From: Sabellastarte sp. h YS-2021
Lineage: Eukaryota > Annelida > Polychaeta > Sabellida > Sabellidae
Assembly: GCA_964017235.1 (NCBI GenBank)
Contig: OZ024931.1
Span: 104,364,221-104,428,220 of the forward strand
Direction: 5' to 3'
DNA length: 64,000 nucleotides
Each line of letters starts with the position of its first letter. Position 1 is the first letter of the stretch. Below the pieces are notes generated by a model. That model was not told the DNA's origin and did no database searches. It worked only from the letters and a program-made list of their open reading frames with translations. The translations under genes were made by a program, and so were the position numbers. Below, piece after piece: positions 30,480 through 41,183 of the stretch.

Positions 30480-31591
30480 CTCCATGCATGGCTTCTAGAG
30501 CCGAGGCAATCAAGAGACAGGGTTTCTCTAAGGCAGTGGCAGAGAGAATTGAGGCTCCTCAAAGGGTCTCCACCAGATCAGTCTATGAGGCAAAGTGGAC
30601 CATTTTTACAAAGTGGTGCATCTCTAATCAGGTAGACTTCAGGGCACCCCCTATAAATTCAGTGGCTGATTTCCTTCTGTACCTCTTTCAGGACAGGAAC
30701 TTACAGCCCAGTACCATTGATGGTTACAGGTCAGCCATTGCTGATAAATTGGGAAATTCACCCACTAACATCAGCAAGGATGAAAATCTCACTCGTCTCC
30801 TGGATAGTTTCCATAGGGACAGACCCAAGGGCCGGAGGGGAATTCCTTCTTGGAACCTCTCTCTCGTTTTACACCAACTTACCAAGGCTCCCTTTGAGCC
30901 TATTAAGGAAGCATCGATGAAGCACTTGACTTTCAAAACGGTCTTCCTTTTAGCCCTCGGTTCAGGTAAAAGAAGAAGTGTGATCCATGCCTGGCTTCAT
31001 AGAAACATACGACACCAGTCTGACTGGTCAAACGTTTCACTGTACCCATCACCCAGCTTCCTTTCTATGAATCAGCTGGCTAAGGAGGGCCCAGAGAGTG
31101 TAGCCCCCGTGGTCATACCAGCCCTGGCTCCTACTCTGGATAAGTCCCTCAGGTCTGACAGATCCCTGTGCCCAGTCAGAGCTTTGCGCTACTATTTGGA
31201 CAGGACTTCAGACCTCAGGCAGAATAAGGAGTTAGTCTTTGTCTCCTTTAAGAAAGGTTTCGATAAAGATATCTCACCTGCCACTATCTCCTCATGGATC
31301 AAACAGACCGTGATCCTACGCTATGAGCTCTCTGATCACCAGGCCCACACGCTGCATCAAGTTAAAGCTCATGATGTCAGGGCCTTTGCTGCTTCTAAGG
31401 CATTCCAGTCTGGAGTCTCCTTGGAACAAATTTTGTCAGCCTGCCACTGGAAATCTCATAACACCTTCACACAATTCTATCTGAAGGATGTGGCTTGGGC
31501 TGACGCAGAGCTCTATCATCTTGGTCCAGTTGTGACTGCTCAGCAGATTCACCAACGGACCAGTGCTAAGGGGAGATCTGTACATATGTAA
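30480..31591 (+). CDS. tyrosine recombinase of DIRS copy B2
   Basis: Open frame ending at 31591. N-terminal SAM-like half: SKAVAERIEAPQRVSTRSV, YEAKWTIFTKWCISNQVD, DFLLYLFQDRNLQPSTIDGY. Catalytic half: SFHRDRPKGRRGIPSWNLSL, LGSGKRRSVIHAWLH (first Arg), LCPVRALRYYLDRT, QVKAHDVRAFAASKAF (HxxR), SACHWKSHNTFTQFYLKD (His/Trp, Tyr), GPVVTAQQIH. All expected catalytic positions are present. It would join a circular DNA into the target. Confidence 0.85.
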
Positions 31592-31734
31592 ATAGCTGTA
31601 TATATCTTCATATTGTTCATACATTTAAGAAGCAACAAAAAAAAAAAAAAAAAAAAGTCTGGAATTGGCTTCCTTGGGAGGTTTATTTATTTGGGACTAT
31701 TTTCCCCCCTCCTCTTCCTGGCTCAGAGTGGGTC

Positions 31735-31764
31735 GGAAAGGAAAAAAAGGGGGGGGGGGGGGGG
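31735..31764 (+). other. polypurine tract of copy B2
   Basis: 30 purines (GGAAAGGAAAAAAA, then 16 G), about 145 bases after the recombinase stop. A separate A-run lies at 31638-31657. Confidence 0.55.
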
Positions 31765-31912
31765 CGGTGTCGAGGCTGACGGTTATTCATCCCAAATAAC
31801 CGGATGATGATATTCGACTACAGCCTTAAGGGGTATTGACCTCAGGGTCCCCCTAGGCTTATACAAAGTACCTCATGCGGACTGGAAGTTCAAATCTTAG
31901 TCCCTAGTAACT

Positions 31913-32314
31913 TACCCGCCGACCAAGCGGTAGTTATTCAGCTATTGTCCATTGGATAGGATGTATTAACGCAATAAAATTGCAAATTTAATATGTAAAT
32001 TAAATTTTTATAAGTTAATACCCTATCCAATGGACACACAAGACCCTCCCACCGACCCCGCTATCAGCTTACTAGGGGTCTAACAGAATTAGACAACAAA
32101 AAAGATGCCATGACGTCACGCTGTCTAGACAGGAAGCAATACCTATGCGCCACCTGGCGAGTGCACACCAGGGCCAGCCGGCCAGTATGTCTACATACAG
32201 AATGACTTTTTCTGTCGTTTGGCGGGCCGGTCCGCGCCGACTAGATAAGCTATTGTCCATTGGATAGGGTATTAACTTATAAAAATTTAATTTACATATT
32301 AAATTTGCAATTTT
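31913..32314 (+). repeat. internal complementary region and 3' inverted repeat of copy B2
   Basis: CCGCCGACCAAGCGGTAGTT, then TTGTCCATTGGATAGGATGT, an A/T-rich block and CCTATCCAATGGACACACAA form the internal part. Next comes the inverted partner of the 5' repeat (32085-32268) with TGACGTCA at 32111-32118. The outer A/T block (TTAATTTACATATTAAATTT) is the inverse of the one at 31985-32020. This places two inverted repeat sets at one end, the DIRS layout. Confidence 0.8.
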
Positions 32315-32339
32315 GATGTTTTTAGTCTCACTGAGACCC

Positions 32340-33097
32340 ATATTAAAGCTCTAGACACACCCTCATTTCTAAATGAGTTAACACCTGAAGATTTTTCCCT
32401 TGTTCACACCAAGAGAAAACAAACGTGATGGTGGTGTTGGCTTTTTTATTAAATCAGCTCTTGATTTCAAAACCATCCATTCCCCTGAGTTCTCCTCCCT
32501 TGAAAATCACACTGTCTCTCACATCGCATGTTTCTTGGCGACGTTTACCGGTCCCCTGCCTCATCTGTTGTAAACTTTTTTGAAGATTTTCTGTCATATT
32601 TTTTGTCTTCCTTATCCTCCTCCTTTGTCATTTATGGTGACTTTAATTTTCATGTCGACACTATGTCTCCAACAGTCTCTGAATTTAAATCAGTCATGGA
32701 TTCTTTCTGTCTGTCCCAATACATTGATTTTCCAACTCACATTCATGGTCATACCTTAGACTTGCTGATGGCTCCATCCGAGTTTTCTGCAATTTCTGAT
32801 GTGAAAGGTTCAGGCTTCATGAGTGATCACAAAATTATCTCTTGTGTGGTTGACTTTCCATCTTCGGATACTCCAATACAAAAAGTTGTTACCTTCCGTC
32901 AGTATCATAAATTGAATATTGATAAATTCAGAAGCGACCTCCTGGCTATTCCGTTTGTAAGTTCACCACCTGATGACATTGATTTATTGCATGAACAGTA
33001 CATGTCTGGTTTGTCTGGCCTTCTAGATATTCATGCACCAGTGAAGACTAAACAGCTCATCGAATCGGCACCAAGCTGGATAACTGACGAGAACTAG
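32340..33097 (+). pseudogene. LINE 2 APE-type endonuclease part
   Basis: Endonuclease blocks: SLTETHIK just upstream, GDVYRSPASSVVNFFEDF, FVIYGDFNFHVD (catalytic Asp/Asn region), FPTHIHGHTLDLLM, and SGFMSDHKIISCVVDF with the final SDH. This family cuts target DNA for target-primed reverse transcription. The frame 32528-33097 is open and ends at a stop after APSWITDEN; the region before 32528 reads in a different frame, so there is at least one frameshift. The first part of the domain lies left of DIRS copy B2. Confidence 0.75.
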
Positions 33098-33399
33098 AAG
33101 TGCATGAGAAGGCAGTATGAACGTGCTTGGAGAAGAGACAAATCCTCTGTAAATCTTTCCCGTCTAAACACATGTAACCACATTCTAAATTGAAACAAGG
33201 GGCGTTTCTACCGTGATCTAGTTTGTGATAATTGCGGTGATGGTAAGAAGTTATGGCAGGCACTGAATAGAATATTGAGTCGGTCAAATTCCACTTTCCT
33301 CCCATCCTTTGTTGATGAAAAATCATTAGCAAACAGATTTGGTTCGTTTTTCATTGATAAAATTAAAAAGATTTGAGACACCTTCAAACACACCCGATC

Positions 33400-34882
33400 T
33401 AAGTTTCTTCACCCTGACAGGGAGCCGCCAACTTTCAGTTCCTTTCAAGTTGTCACTGATAGCGAAGTCCTCAAGTTTATCGAGCAAGCCCCTTCAAAAA
33501 CTTGCTCTCTAGATCCATGTCCCAGACATATTGTGAAACAATGTATGGACATCCTTCTCCCTTCGTTGACAAAACTGGTTAACTTGTTCCTCAAAAATGG
33601 CATTTTCCCAAATCCTTTTAAACAAGCTATTGTCACACCTCTCCTCAAAAAGTCCACCCTTTCAAAAGAGGACTTGAAGAGCTATCGACCGGTGTCTGGT
33701 CTTAGCTTCTTGTCAAAATTGGTTGAGCGAATAGTGGCTGCACAAATTAGATCTCACATGGATTCTCATGATCTTGGTAACACTTTCCAGTCAGTCTATA
33801 AGGTGGGGCACTGAACAGAAACTGCCTTGTTGTGTATCAAAAATGAGATTCACTTAGCTCTGTCCAAGGGCATGCCTACAGCACTGGTGCTACTTGACTT
33901 GTCCGCGGCTTTCGATACTATCGATCATGACACACTCCTATCCTGTTTGTCAGCTAGGTTTGGCTTTGCTGGATCGGCACTAAAATGGTTTAGATCCTAC
34001 CTCCAGGATCGTTTTCAGTCAGTGAAGATTGGTTCCAGTCTTTCAAACTTGTTCAAATTGAAGTTTGGAGTCCCCCAAGGTTCTGTCTTAGGTCTGTTTT
34101 CCCTCTATACACACCTCTTGGTCAAGTCATCAGAAAATATACTGGAGTCAAATACCACTTTTATGCCGACGATACTCAGCTGTTCATTCACTTATCCCCT
34201 GATGATAGTCTCAAGTCTTTTGACCGTCTTAAATCCTGTTTGAATGATATTCAGGTCTGGATGTCTGAAAACAAACTCAAGCTAAATCCTGATAAAACAG
34301 AAATCTTGTTTTATTAGCCTCAGGGACATTTATCGTATCCGGAGGTTTCTTTCCGTTGATACATCAGTGGTGATTGCAAATGCTCTGGTCAGTAGTCGTT
34401 AGGATTATTGCAATTCTCTATTTCGCAGTTTGTCATCCCATAATGCTACAAGACTCCAATATGTTCAAAATGCTCTTGCATGGTTTGTCACTGGTGCTTC
34501 AAAGTACACTCACATCACATCCACCCTGAGGACACTTCATTGGCTACCCATCAGACAATGTATTATCTTCAAAACCCTAGGTTTGATTTATAAGTACCTC
34601 ACCACTGGCCAGCCCAAGTATTTCGCACCATATCTCTCCTTGTACAAATCTACCATGAATACAACACGTTCCAACCCCAAAAATTTGTTCCTCCAGGTTC
34701 CTCATTGTTGTGCTTCCATCCATAAATCAAAGGTCCATTTCAACAAAAGCTTCTCATATGATGCCCCGAAGTTATGGAATGATCTTCCACATGATATCCG
34801 CAGTGCTCCAAATCTCTCGTGTTTCAAAAGTCGACTAAAAACCGACCTATTTCAGAAATCATTTCACCATAGCTTCTAACTA
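33400..34882 (+). pseudogene. LINE 2 reverse transcriptase part
   Basis: RT blocks: PCPRHIVKQCMDILLPSLTK, YRPVSGLSFLSKLVERIV, motif A LLDLSAAFDTIDHDTLL, motif B FGVPQGSVLG, motif C YADDTQLF-like residues in a shifted frame near 34165, NPDKTE (D), then LRTLHWLPIRQCIIFKTLGL and the C-terminal block. Compared with LINE 1 there is a short loss after motif B with a frame change, stops near 33100, 33190 and 33815, and a loss of roughly 90 codons between motif D and LVSSR. It is therefore dead. Confidence 0.8.
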
Positions 34883-35024
34883 CCAAACACCGGATCGCCT
34901 CCCTTGGTACGACTTGGAACATGTCTAATGTCTCGATGATTTATGCCTTACGAACTGGATGGTGTGCCTTAGAATCTGTAGATACAGAGATTAAGCACTT
35001 GGACAACTGATTGATTGATTGATG

Positions 35025-35134
35025 TAAATTCATATCAATCTATTTAATATATACACTTCCAATGTCATTTATACCTATTTCCTTGGTTGTATTTAAACCA
35101 TTTTTACAGTGTAATGTTTATGTACACTTTGCAG
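35025..35134 (+). other. end of the 23.7-kb intron
   Basis: About 110 bases between the LINE 2 (TGAT)n end and the CACTTTGCAG acceptor of polycystin exon 5. Confidence 0.7.
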
Positions 35135-35286
35135 ATCACATACCTGGTGTTTATACTGTTCTTCATCATCAAGGAAATCAGAAATATGTACAAGCAGAGG
35201 AAGTCCTACATCAAACAGTTCTGGAATTGGGTGGAGATTTGTATCATTGTACTCTCCATCAGCTGTGTGGTTGTCTACTTCTACAG
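35135..35286 (+). CDS. polycystin-1-like channel, visible exon 5 (S2-S3)
   Basis: 152 bases, phase 0 to phase 2, donor CAG|GTACAT. It encodes ITYLVFILFFIIKEIRNMYK (S2), KQRKSYIKQFWNWVEICIIV and LSISCVVVYFY (S3). The F-W-N-W-V-E block matches the FWNxLDLxxIxLSI pattern after S2 in polycystins. It is separated from exon 4 by 23.7 kb of mostly retroelement DNA, but the phases fit. Confidence 0.92.
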
Positions 35287-35918
35287 GTACATAGTGTGAC
35301 GGTTCAGTTCATATCGTCAGTGGATACACTTTATACTAATTCACACAGTAATTTCATTCACAAAACATTTCTTCTCAATATATATGTATATTCAGATTTT
35401 TATGCTGTATGTATCATTTTCATTGTATCCACTTTTAAGGTCTTTGACCAAATGTCAAAGTCATTTGGGTACATTTAAATGTCAAATATACAAATGAAAA
35501 CCACTGGGAGTAATACCTTTTAACATTTTTAGCATGATAGATTTTACCCTTCTCCAAGCAAAAATGGGGTGCAAGATGAAAAACTGGAAGTGCATATTTT
35601 GGTGTTAATGCTCTGTAATTTGGATGTCAAATTCACTTTCATTTTTTTCTGTTAGGTTCAGTGGGCTTTCCCATGTTACAGGCAATACTTTCACAACACA
35701 CATGTTAATTTCTGAATGAAATTTTATAGAATTTACAAGTATTGTTTAAATTAATGTACAAATTCATTAGTTTGAATAAAGGTAAGAAGAATTAATAATG
35801 CATTAAAATAAAAAAAATTTACAATGATAACTTCTTTTTGTTAAAGTACATCGTGTGATAAGTGTGTGTTTTTTTCTGGTTCAAATATACAGTTACACTT
35901 TCAGTTTCTGTGTTTCAG
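35287..35918 (+). other. intron between visible exons 5 and 6
   Basis: 632 bases, A/T-rich, ending in CTGTGTTTCAG. No repeat is recognised. Confidence 0.8.
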
Positions 35919-36567
35919 GTTATATCATGCTGAGAAGCTGACTGATCATTTCAAAGAAACACATGGCAATGCCTATATGAAGTTCCAGTACACAGCTTAC
36001 TGGAATGAGGTACTGCTTTATTTTATGGGCATGCTGTGCTTCTTGGCATCCATCAAATTCATACGGTTGCTGCGCTTTAACCGTCGTATGGGCATGCTGG
36101 CATCCACTCTGAGCTATGGAGCCAAGCCCTTGTTCCTGTTCTTGATCATGTTTGTCATCATGTTTATGGCCTACGCACAATTCTTTTACCTGATCTACTA
36201 CATCCGCATTGACAACTTCCGCACCCTGCTTCACACCATGCAGACCCTGCTCCAGATGCTGGTGGGCAAATTTAACTTCAATGCCATGCAGTCAGCTGAC
36301 CCAGTGATGGGACCTCTGGTCTTCAGCTTCTATGTGGTGACAGTCTACTATATCCTCATCAACATGTTCCTGACTATTTTGAACGAGTCCTTTGCTGCAG
36401 TGAGGGCAGATATTGCCAAGCAGTCCAATGAGCATGAGATGGTTGAGTTCATCATACAGAGGTTCAGGCAATGGACAGGCCTAAACTCTTTGCTTGGTGG
36501 GAACAAGAAGATGGAAGAGCTGAAAAAGCCCACAGTGGAGGAGCAGATGGAAGCTTTCCCTGAAAAG
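35919..36567 (+). CDS. polycystin-1-like channel, visible exon 6 (S4-S6 and pore)
   Basis: 649 bases, phase 2 to phase 0, donor AAG|GTATGC. It encodes the S3-S4 loop, YWNEVLLYFMGMLCFLASIK, S4 (FIRLLRFNRRMGMLASTLSY), S5 (KPLFLFLIMFVIMFMAYAQF), the pore helix and filter region (TMQTLLQMLVGKFNFNAM), S6 (YVVTVYYILINMFLTILNES) and the start of the cytoplasmic tail (AKQSNEHEMVEFIIQRF). Where PKD2 has LGD in the filter this protein has VGK. SNEHEMVEF resembles the SNEYEIVDF that I recall from PKD1-like proteins, which is why I prefer PKD1L over PKD2. It probably acts as a subunit of a cation channel or receptor complex in cilia or plasma membrane. Confidence 0.93.
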
Positions 36568-37270
36568 GTATGCAATTTCATGAGATATGATAAATGAGAT
36601 TATGTCTAACTTGAGTTTTAAGCCAGATGCATAATATAAAGGTTTATGTGTTTAGCTGGTTCCACAGACATTACAATTTGTTTTTCATAAAATACTGTGT
36701 GCATGTGAAGAAATTCAAGGAAGAATCAGTTTTAAAAATAAGGACATAATTCACACAGTGAACATTCCTGTTTGGGTACAAGTAGTATATTGGAGAAAGT
36801 TTTCAGTAAGTCTCGAACAGCTTAAGTCCATCCCAGAAAAAGAAGCAATCATATATTATTGAAAAAATTTGCATACATTACTGCAAGGCTCCAATGCTTT
36901 ACCACTGAATGTCAAATTTGGTCAATTGGTCACCCTTCTCCCACTTCTGCGGCCACATGACATACGAATATGAAAAATTATGTATTATACAGGGATGGAG
37001 AGTCTTGTGAACAGAACAGTACAAATGAGACGATAAAACCAATTGTAACCATTATAAAACTGTCCTGTCTGCAATACTGTCCACCCCTATACAACCAAAT
37101 ACAATTAGGTAGCTGTCATGCAGGCAAAAATTCAAAGAGGGATGTGCTGGATGCCGGTAACCAATATTACCTTTGATATTGAAGGGATGTTTTAATATCC
37201 CACTGCTTATTATTAATGTGTAGTAAGTTAATTAGAGGTTACACAAACTTGTACTGTTATATTTTAACAG
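36568..37270 (+). other. intron between visible exons 6 and 7
   Basis: 703 bases, A/T-rich, ending in ATATTTTAACAG. Nothing else is recognised. Confidence 0.8.
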
Positions 37271-37561
37271 ATTGACCGGCTGTTAGATGTGCTGTGCCAT
37301 GCCTATCTGAACTCTGACCACTTTGATGCCATGTTTGACTCCTCCAGTCCAGAGGGTAAGCTTGCAATGAAGAATCTCATGAAGGCTGACAAAACAGGAA
37401 AGTCCCTAGCTCCACCAAGCTACACTACCCTGCCGACTCAGGCTAGGAATTCCCTGGCTCCACCCAGCTACACCACCCTACAGGTACAGCCTGCCGTAGC
37501 TACTGAGTATGGTTCTACTCATTTCAGCATGCTAGGAGCAAGACCAAAGACTAAATACTAA
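37271..37561 (+). CDS. polycystin-1-like channel, last exon (cytoplasmic tail)
   Basis: 291 bases, phase 0, ending in TAA at 37559-37561. It encodes IDRLLDVLCHAYLNSDHFDA and MFDSSSPEGKLAMKNLMK, then a tail in which LAPPSYTTL occurs twice (about residues 47-55 and 63-71 of this exon). Both contain PPxY, the ligand of WW domains such as those of Nedd4-type ubiquitin ligases. No EF hand or PKD2-type coiled coil is evident, again favouring a PKD1-like protein. The stop is followed by A/T-rich 3' UTR. Confidence 0.9.
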   Translation: MDRLLDVLCHAYLNSDHFDAMFDSSSPEGKLAMKNLMKADKTGKSLAPPSYTTLPTQARNSLAPPSYTTLQVQPAVATEYGSTHFSMLGARPKTKY

Positions 37562-37801
37562 ACACCAAAAATGAACTATCATAAGGATCATCTGTGGAAA
37601 CAATGTTATTGGAAACATGATATTGGATGTTTTATCTAAAATGTATTTTGTGTTGTGAAAATAATGTTGTGATGCAAAAATTGAAGCAAAGAACCAGTTT
37701 AAAGTGTATAACAATGATTTATGAACAATTAAATTCCTTAAAAAGTTATGGAGGGAAGAATATGCAGAGATCAAACCTTCGATGATTTATCAAAAACATA
37801 C

Positions 37802-37807
37802 AATAAA
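37802..37807 (+). terminator. candidate polyadenylation signal of the polycystin-like gene
   Basis: AATAAA 241 bases after the stop codon, the first perfect signal downstream. Further AATAAA words occur (for example near 38513 and 38906), so longer 3' UTRs are possible. Confidence 0.5.
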
Positions 37808-40140
37808 GATCTAATAAAATTAACATTACGGGTGCCCAGGAATGCAGACAATTGCCAGCTACAATTTATTTAAGCAGCACTCCTTGGATTTTGATTGGAA
37901 CTGTAATACATACTTTGAAATTGCAAGTTAAAAAATATAATCTCACATTATTGTATCATTGTAACTTTTAATTTCTTTCACTGTTATGTTATTTAGCAAT
38001 ATTTCTAATTTATGTTAGAGCTATCTGTACAAGAAACAAGTTTTCTGAATGTGTAGTGGGCTTTGGACAGTTTATTAGTTTTGGCAAAATTTAAACTTTT
38101 AGATACATAATGTGATTTTCAATACCTTCAATTATATACAAGCAACCAATAAGAGAATTGCGAGATATTATGATAGTGATACTATTCAGTTACAATATTT
38201 TTTTGTGATAATTCTTCAAGTTTATTGAACTAAAGTCTTGGATGTGTTTGTTTTATAGTCAGATTATTATGTCTTTAACTATTTAAAAAAATTTTTTTTT
38301 TAAATTCTAAAGATGCTGTCAGTTTTTGGCTCTTAACCGCTGATATATTCAGACCACAATATCGTAAAACAATGAATATATTAAGATTGTATGAACTGGA
38401 GCAAGTACATAAATTGTGATTCATTTCCCTGGAATTTTCTTCCTTATTGCTTTTTCTGATAAGAACAGTATGTTATTCACATTTCCAAAAATGTGTATCA
38501 ATAATATTTATTTAATAAAATATGTATCAATAAAATTTAAAATGGACATATTAAAATCTTCAAGAGAACATATATACACTGTACTGCTAGTAATACTGAA
38601 AGTGTAAAACACAAGTCATGTAACCTCATATACCAAAAGCTGTATAATTGTGGTGCACTGACTGGTGCTGGCCAGAGTTGTCCTAGTGATAACGCATGAA
38701 TAACAAGAAGTTTATAAACTGCAGTTTAAATATGAATGTTCTATGTATTTCTGTGATATTCTAGCATACTTTTTAAGTCTTTTTTCTTTGTGTATGGTTA
38801 TAAAGCAGAGTTGTGATGTGCTGAAGAGTTCCATCCAGGCAGTATCTGTGATGTGTGCTTGTATGTATTCCCTTATTGGTTGCTTTAAAAATCTGATTTT
38901 TTTATGAATAAATTATAATGTTTCGGTCAAGTTAAACGTTTTTTACTTTTTTTTTTCAAATGAATATGTCTCTCTTCAAATACACAAATTCCATCAGAAG
39001 AAACTCGAATGTACAGTCAAGTGACTTTGAAGGAGGTCAAAGGTCATATTTATAAACCTTTTACCACCATTTCTGGGAATTATACAAAACAAATTCATAT
39101 TAAAACTTTTAGTAGGAAATGAAAACATGACACATGGCATGGATTTTACCATCTCAAGTCCATCACACCAGTGGGAGATAATAAACATTATTATAGTAAT
39201 GACCCATTGATGGACATAACATTATGCAGAATTATAGTCCAACTGGCAGTTTACTACCACATTAGGCAAAGCATGAGTGGTTCTGAATAATACCCAAATT
39301 TTTTCCTCTTTAACAATTGGATTAACTGACACACTTATGTCATATTAGAACACATGTGTATCATATAATTAAGGATGGAAATATTTTATAACTAATTTAT
39401 TGTGTACTAATGTAAGAAATTCTACATCACTGAGATACTACAATAAAACATCAAATAATAGGAAGAATGATACATTTTACAGAGGTTACCACTGTATAGA
39501 AAACTCCATCAATGTTGAAAAATGTGACAAAAGTTTGATGTATGATTAGTAGCTTAAAGACTATACAACTTCAACACTTTGTTGTAAAAATTTAAATATA
39601 TTGAGTTAAAATGTCAAATAAATCATGTCCTATAAATTATCTTGTCAAGCATGTTACAAGGAACATCATTGGATTGGATTTTAAATTTCATACATTATAG
39701 CAGAGAAAATAATAACACCAATGTATTTTATACATTCAGATAAAATATATGTACACCATAAAGGCCCACACACACCAAAGACAGGGTGATACAATATTGG
39801 ATACAAAATTTGAATTTCATAAGAAATCTTCTCTGATGACACTATATATAAAAAATAACAATACGCGGACACATTATACGAGGGAGGTTTCATTTTTCAG
39901 TTCATATTTTACACTACATGTGGAACGGTCACAAATGAAAAAATATGCTCCACCCTGTGTTACAGGGTCCAAAATTCACAAGAAGTGAGAAGCAATTTGA
40001 TTTTGCATACTTACTTTCCTGTACGTCCCCATGTTTCATTGTTTCTTACAGAGACTTTTATTTCAGTTTTGCTTTATCTACAGCACTGTAATCACTGACA
40101 GAGGACTAAATGTAAATATTATTGGTATTGTATTGTGTCA
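37808..40140. other. A/T-rich sequence downstream of the polycystin-like gene
   Basis: No gene or mobile element recognised. A single AGGTCAAAGGTCA lies at 39034-39046, identical to the core of the array at 42.4-43.5 kb. Confidence 0.6.
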
Positions 40141-40177
40141 AAATTTGAAATGAAAAAGGATCCGTACATCAGAGAAT

Positions 40178-40735
40178 TTGGAGTCCAAGGTTAAATGTAA
40201 CCACATCAAAAGAATCCCAGTTCATGGTTTTTCTAAAGGTTGGTTTGAGACTCCTAAATCTCTATAAACACCAATAAGTGGGTTATCAGCTTAACTTTTG
40301 TTTGCCCTCATTTGACCTTTTAGGTGTCCAAGGCCATATTTTACCACATCAGTAGATTCCCAGCCCATAATTTCCCACAGCTTGGTTTCAAACCCCAAAC
40401 ATATGGAACCAATAGCAAGCCAGTTGTAAGTAGCTCAATGGTTAGCTTCCTTCATTTGAGCTTGAACAAGAGGTCCAAAGATAAGTACGATCACAAAACA
40501 TTAAGTCCATGATTTCCTATAGGTTAGTTTCACATCCCAAACCTCCAGAACCAATGATAAGAGAGTTAGGAGCACTTTCCAGTTTGGCTTCATTCTGACC
40601 CTGAAGGAGGGGTGCATCAAAAGATTGACACGTCGGGATTTCCTGTAGTTAGGTTACACATCCCAAACCTGTTGGACCAATAATAAGAGTTATAAATACA
40701 CTTAACTTTAACAAAATCCACTGACTTGCATTGAC
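40178..40735 (+). repeat. four-copy degenerate tandem array (about 146 bp)
   Basis: Four imperfect units beginning near 40190, 40323, 40470 and 40608. Each has a GGTCCAAAG-like start, a TTCCCATAG/TTCCTGTAG word, GGTT(T/A)(G/C)ACATCCCAAACCT or similar, GGAACCAATAATAAG-type words, and an end rich in TTGACC. The period is close to that of the array at 42.4 kb. Confidence 0.55.
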
Positions 40736-40737
40736 CT

Positions 40738-40970
40738 TGACTTATTTATTTGGGGTTTAACATCACTTTCAACACTGTATAGGTCATATCACGACAGGCA
40801 GTTTTGTGGGCAGAGAAAACCAGTACATACATTTGGTCAAGGTTCTGTACTTTAAACTGCCAACCATCGGTAAGAAACTACCAACTTTCCCACATAGGGT
40901 TTGGAATTTGAACCACCAATCTCAGAGGTCGGAGGCAAGTGTGCTACCATTGCACCACCATGACCACTGC
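40738..40970 (-). repeat. tRNA-derived SINE
   Basis: On the minus strand the head AGTGGTCATGGTGGTGCAAT has an A box TGGTGCAATGG (40947-40957), followed by GGTTCAAATTCC as B box (40903-40914), about the spacing of a pol III tRNA promoter. The body contains GCCTGTCGTGATATGACCTA and CAGTGTTGAAAGTGATGTTA, and the tail AACCCCAAATAAATAAG. This tail and body style matches SINEs known from molluscs and relatives. It is complete at both ends by eye. Confidence 0.75.
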
Positions 40971-41183
40971 ATTGACATTGAAATAGGGGTCTAAGGTCAA
41001 AGCTGACCAAATAAATTCCCAGGCAAGCTTTGTTGATGAACAATGTGTGTTATAAATTTAAAACTAGAGGATCGCTTGCAAAAAAAAAGAGCAAAGACAA
41101 GGCAAAAAACAAAACATCCCAAAAAGGATATAAAGGTGAGTGCCAAAGTATTAAGAAAGTGCTCTGCTTATAGCTTTATACTG

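Larger units (their letters stand above)
25873..32314 (+). mobile_element. DIRS-type retroelement copy B2
   Basis: Plus-strand DIRS copy inserted in the endonuclease domain of LINE 2. Parts in order: 5' inverted repeat, gag-like, cysteine-rich segment, RT-RNase H, methyltransferase-position region, recombinase, polypurine tract, internal complementary region and 3' inverted repeat. Frames are long, with about three to five breaks. Its two inverted repeats differ at about six of roughly 173 positions. The junctions share ATTTT with no long target duplication, as expected for recombinase-type integration. Confidence 0.9.
32315..35024 (+). mobile_element. LINE 2, 3' part (endonuclease, RT, tail)
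   Basis: Continues LINE 2 directly after DIRS copy B2, starting GATGTTTTTAGTCTCACTGA (DVFSLTETHIK), the next endonuclease block after the one left of the DIRS. It ends after the C-terminus SCFKSRLKTDLFQKSF and a tail of about 130 bases in a (TGAT)n run at about 35008-35023, the simple-repeat end of CR1/L2-type LINEs. It lies in the polycystin intron, same strand as the gene, about 110 bases before exon 5. Confidence 0.85.

Noticed and set aside
40903-40968. Functional tRNA gene
   Set aside because: A and B boxes are present but the acceptor stem and anticodon arm do not fold by eye, and a SINE body and tail follow.
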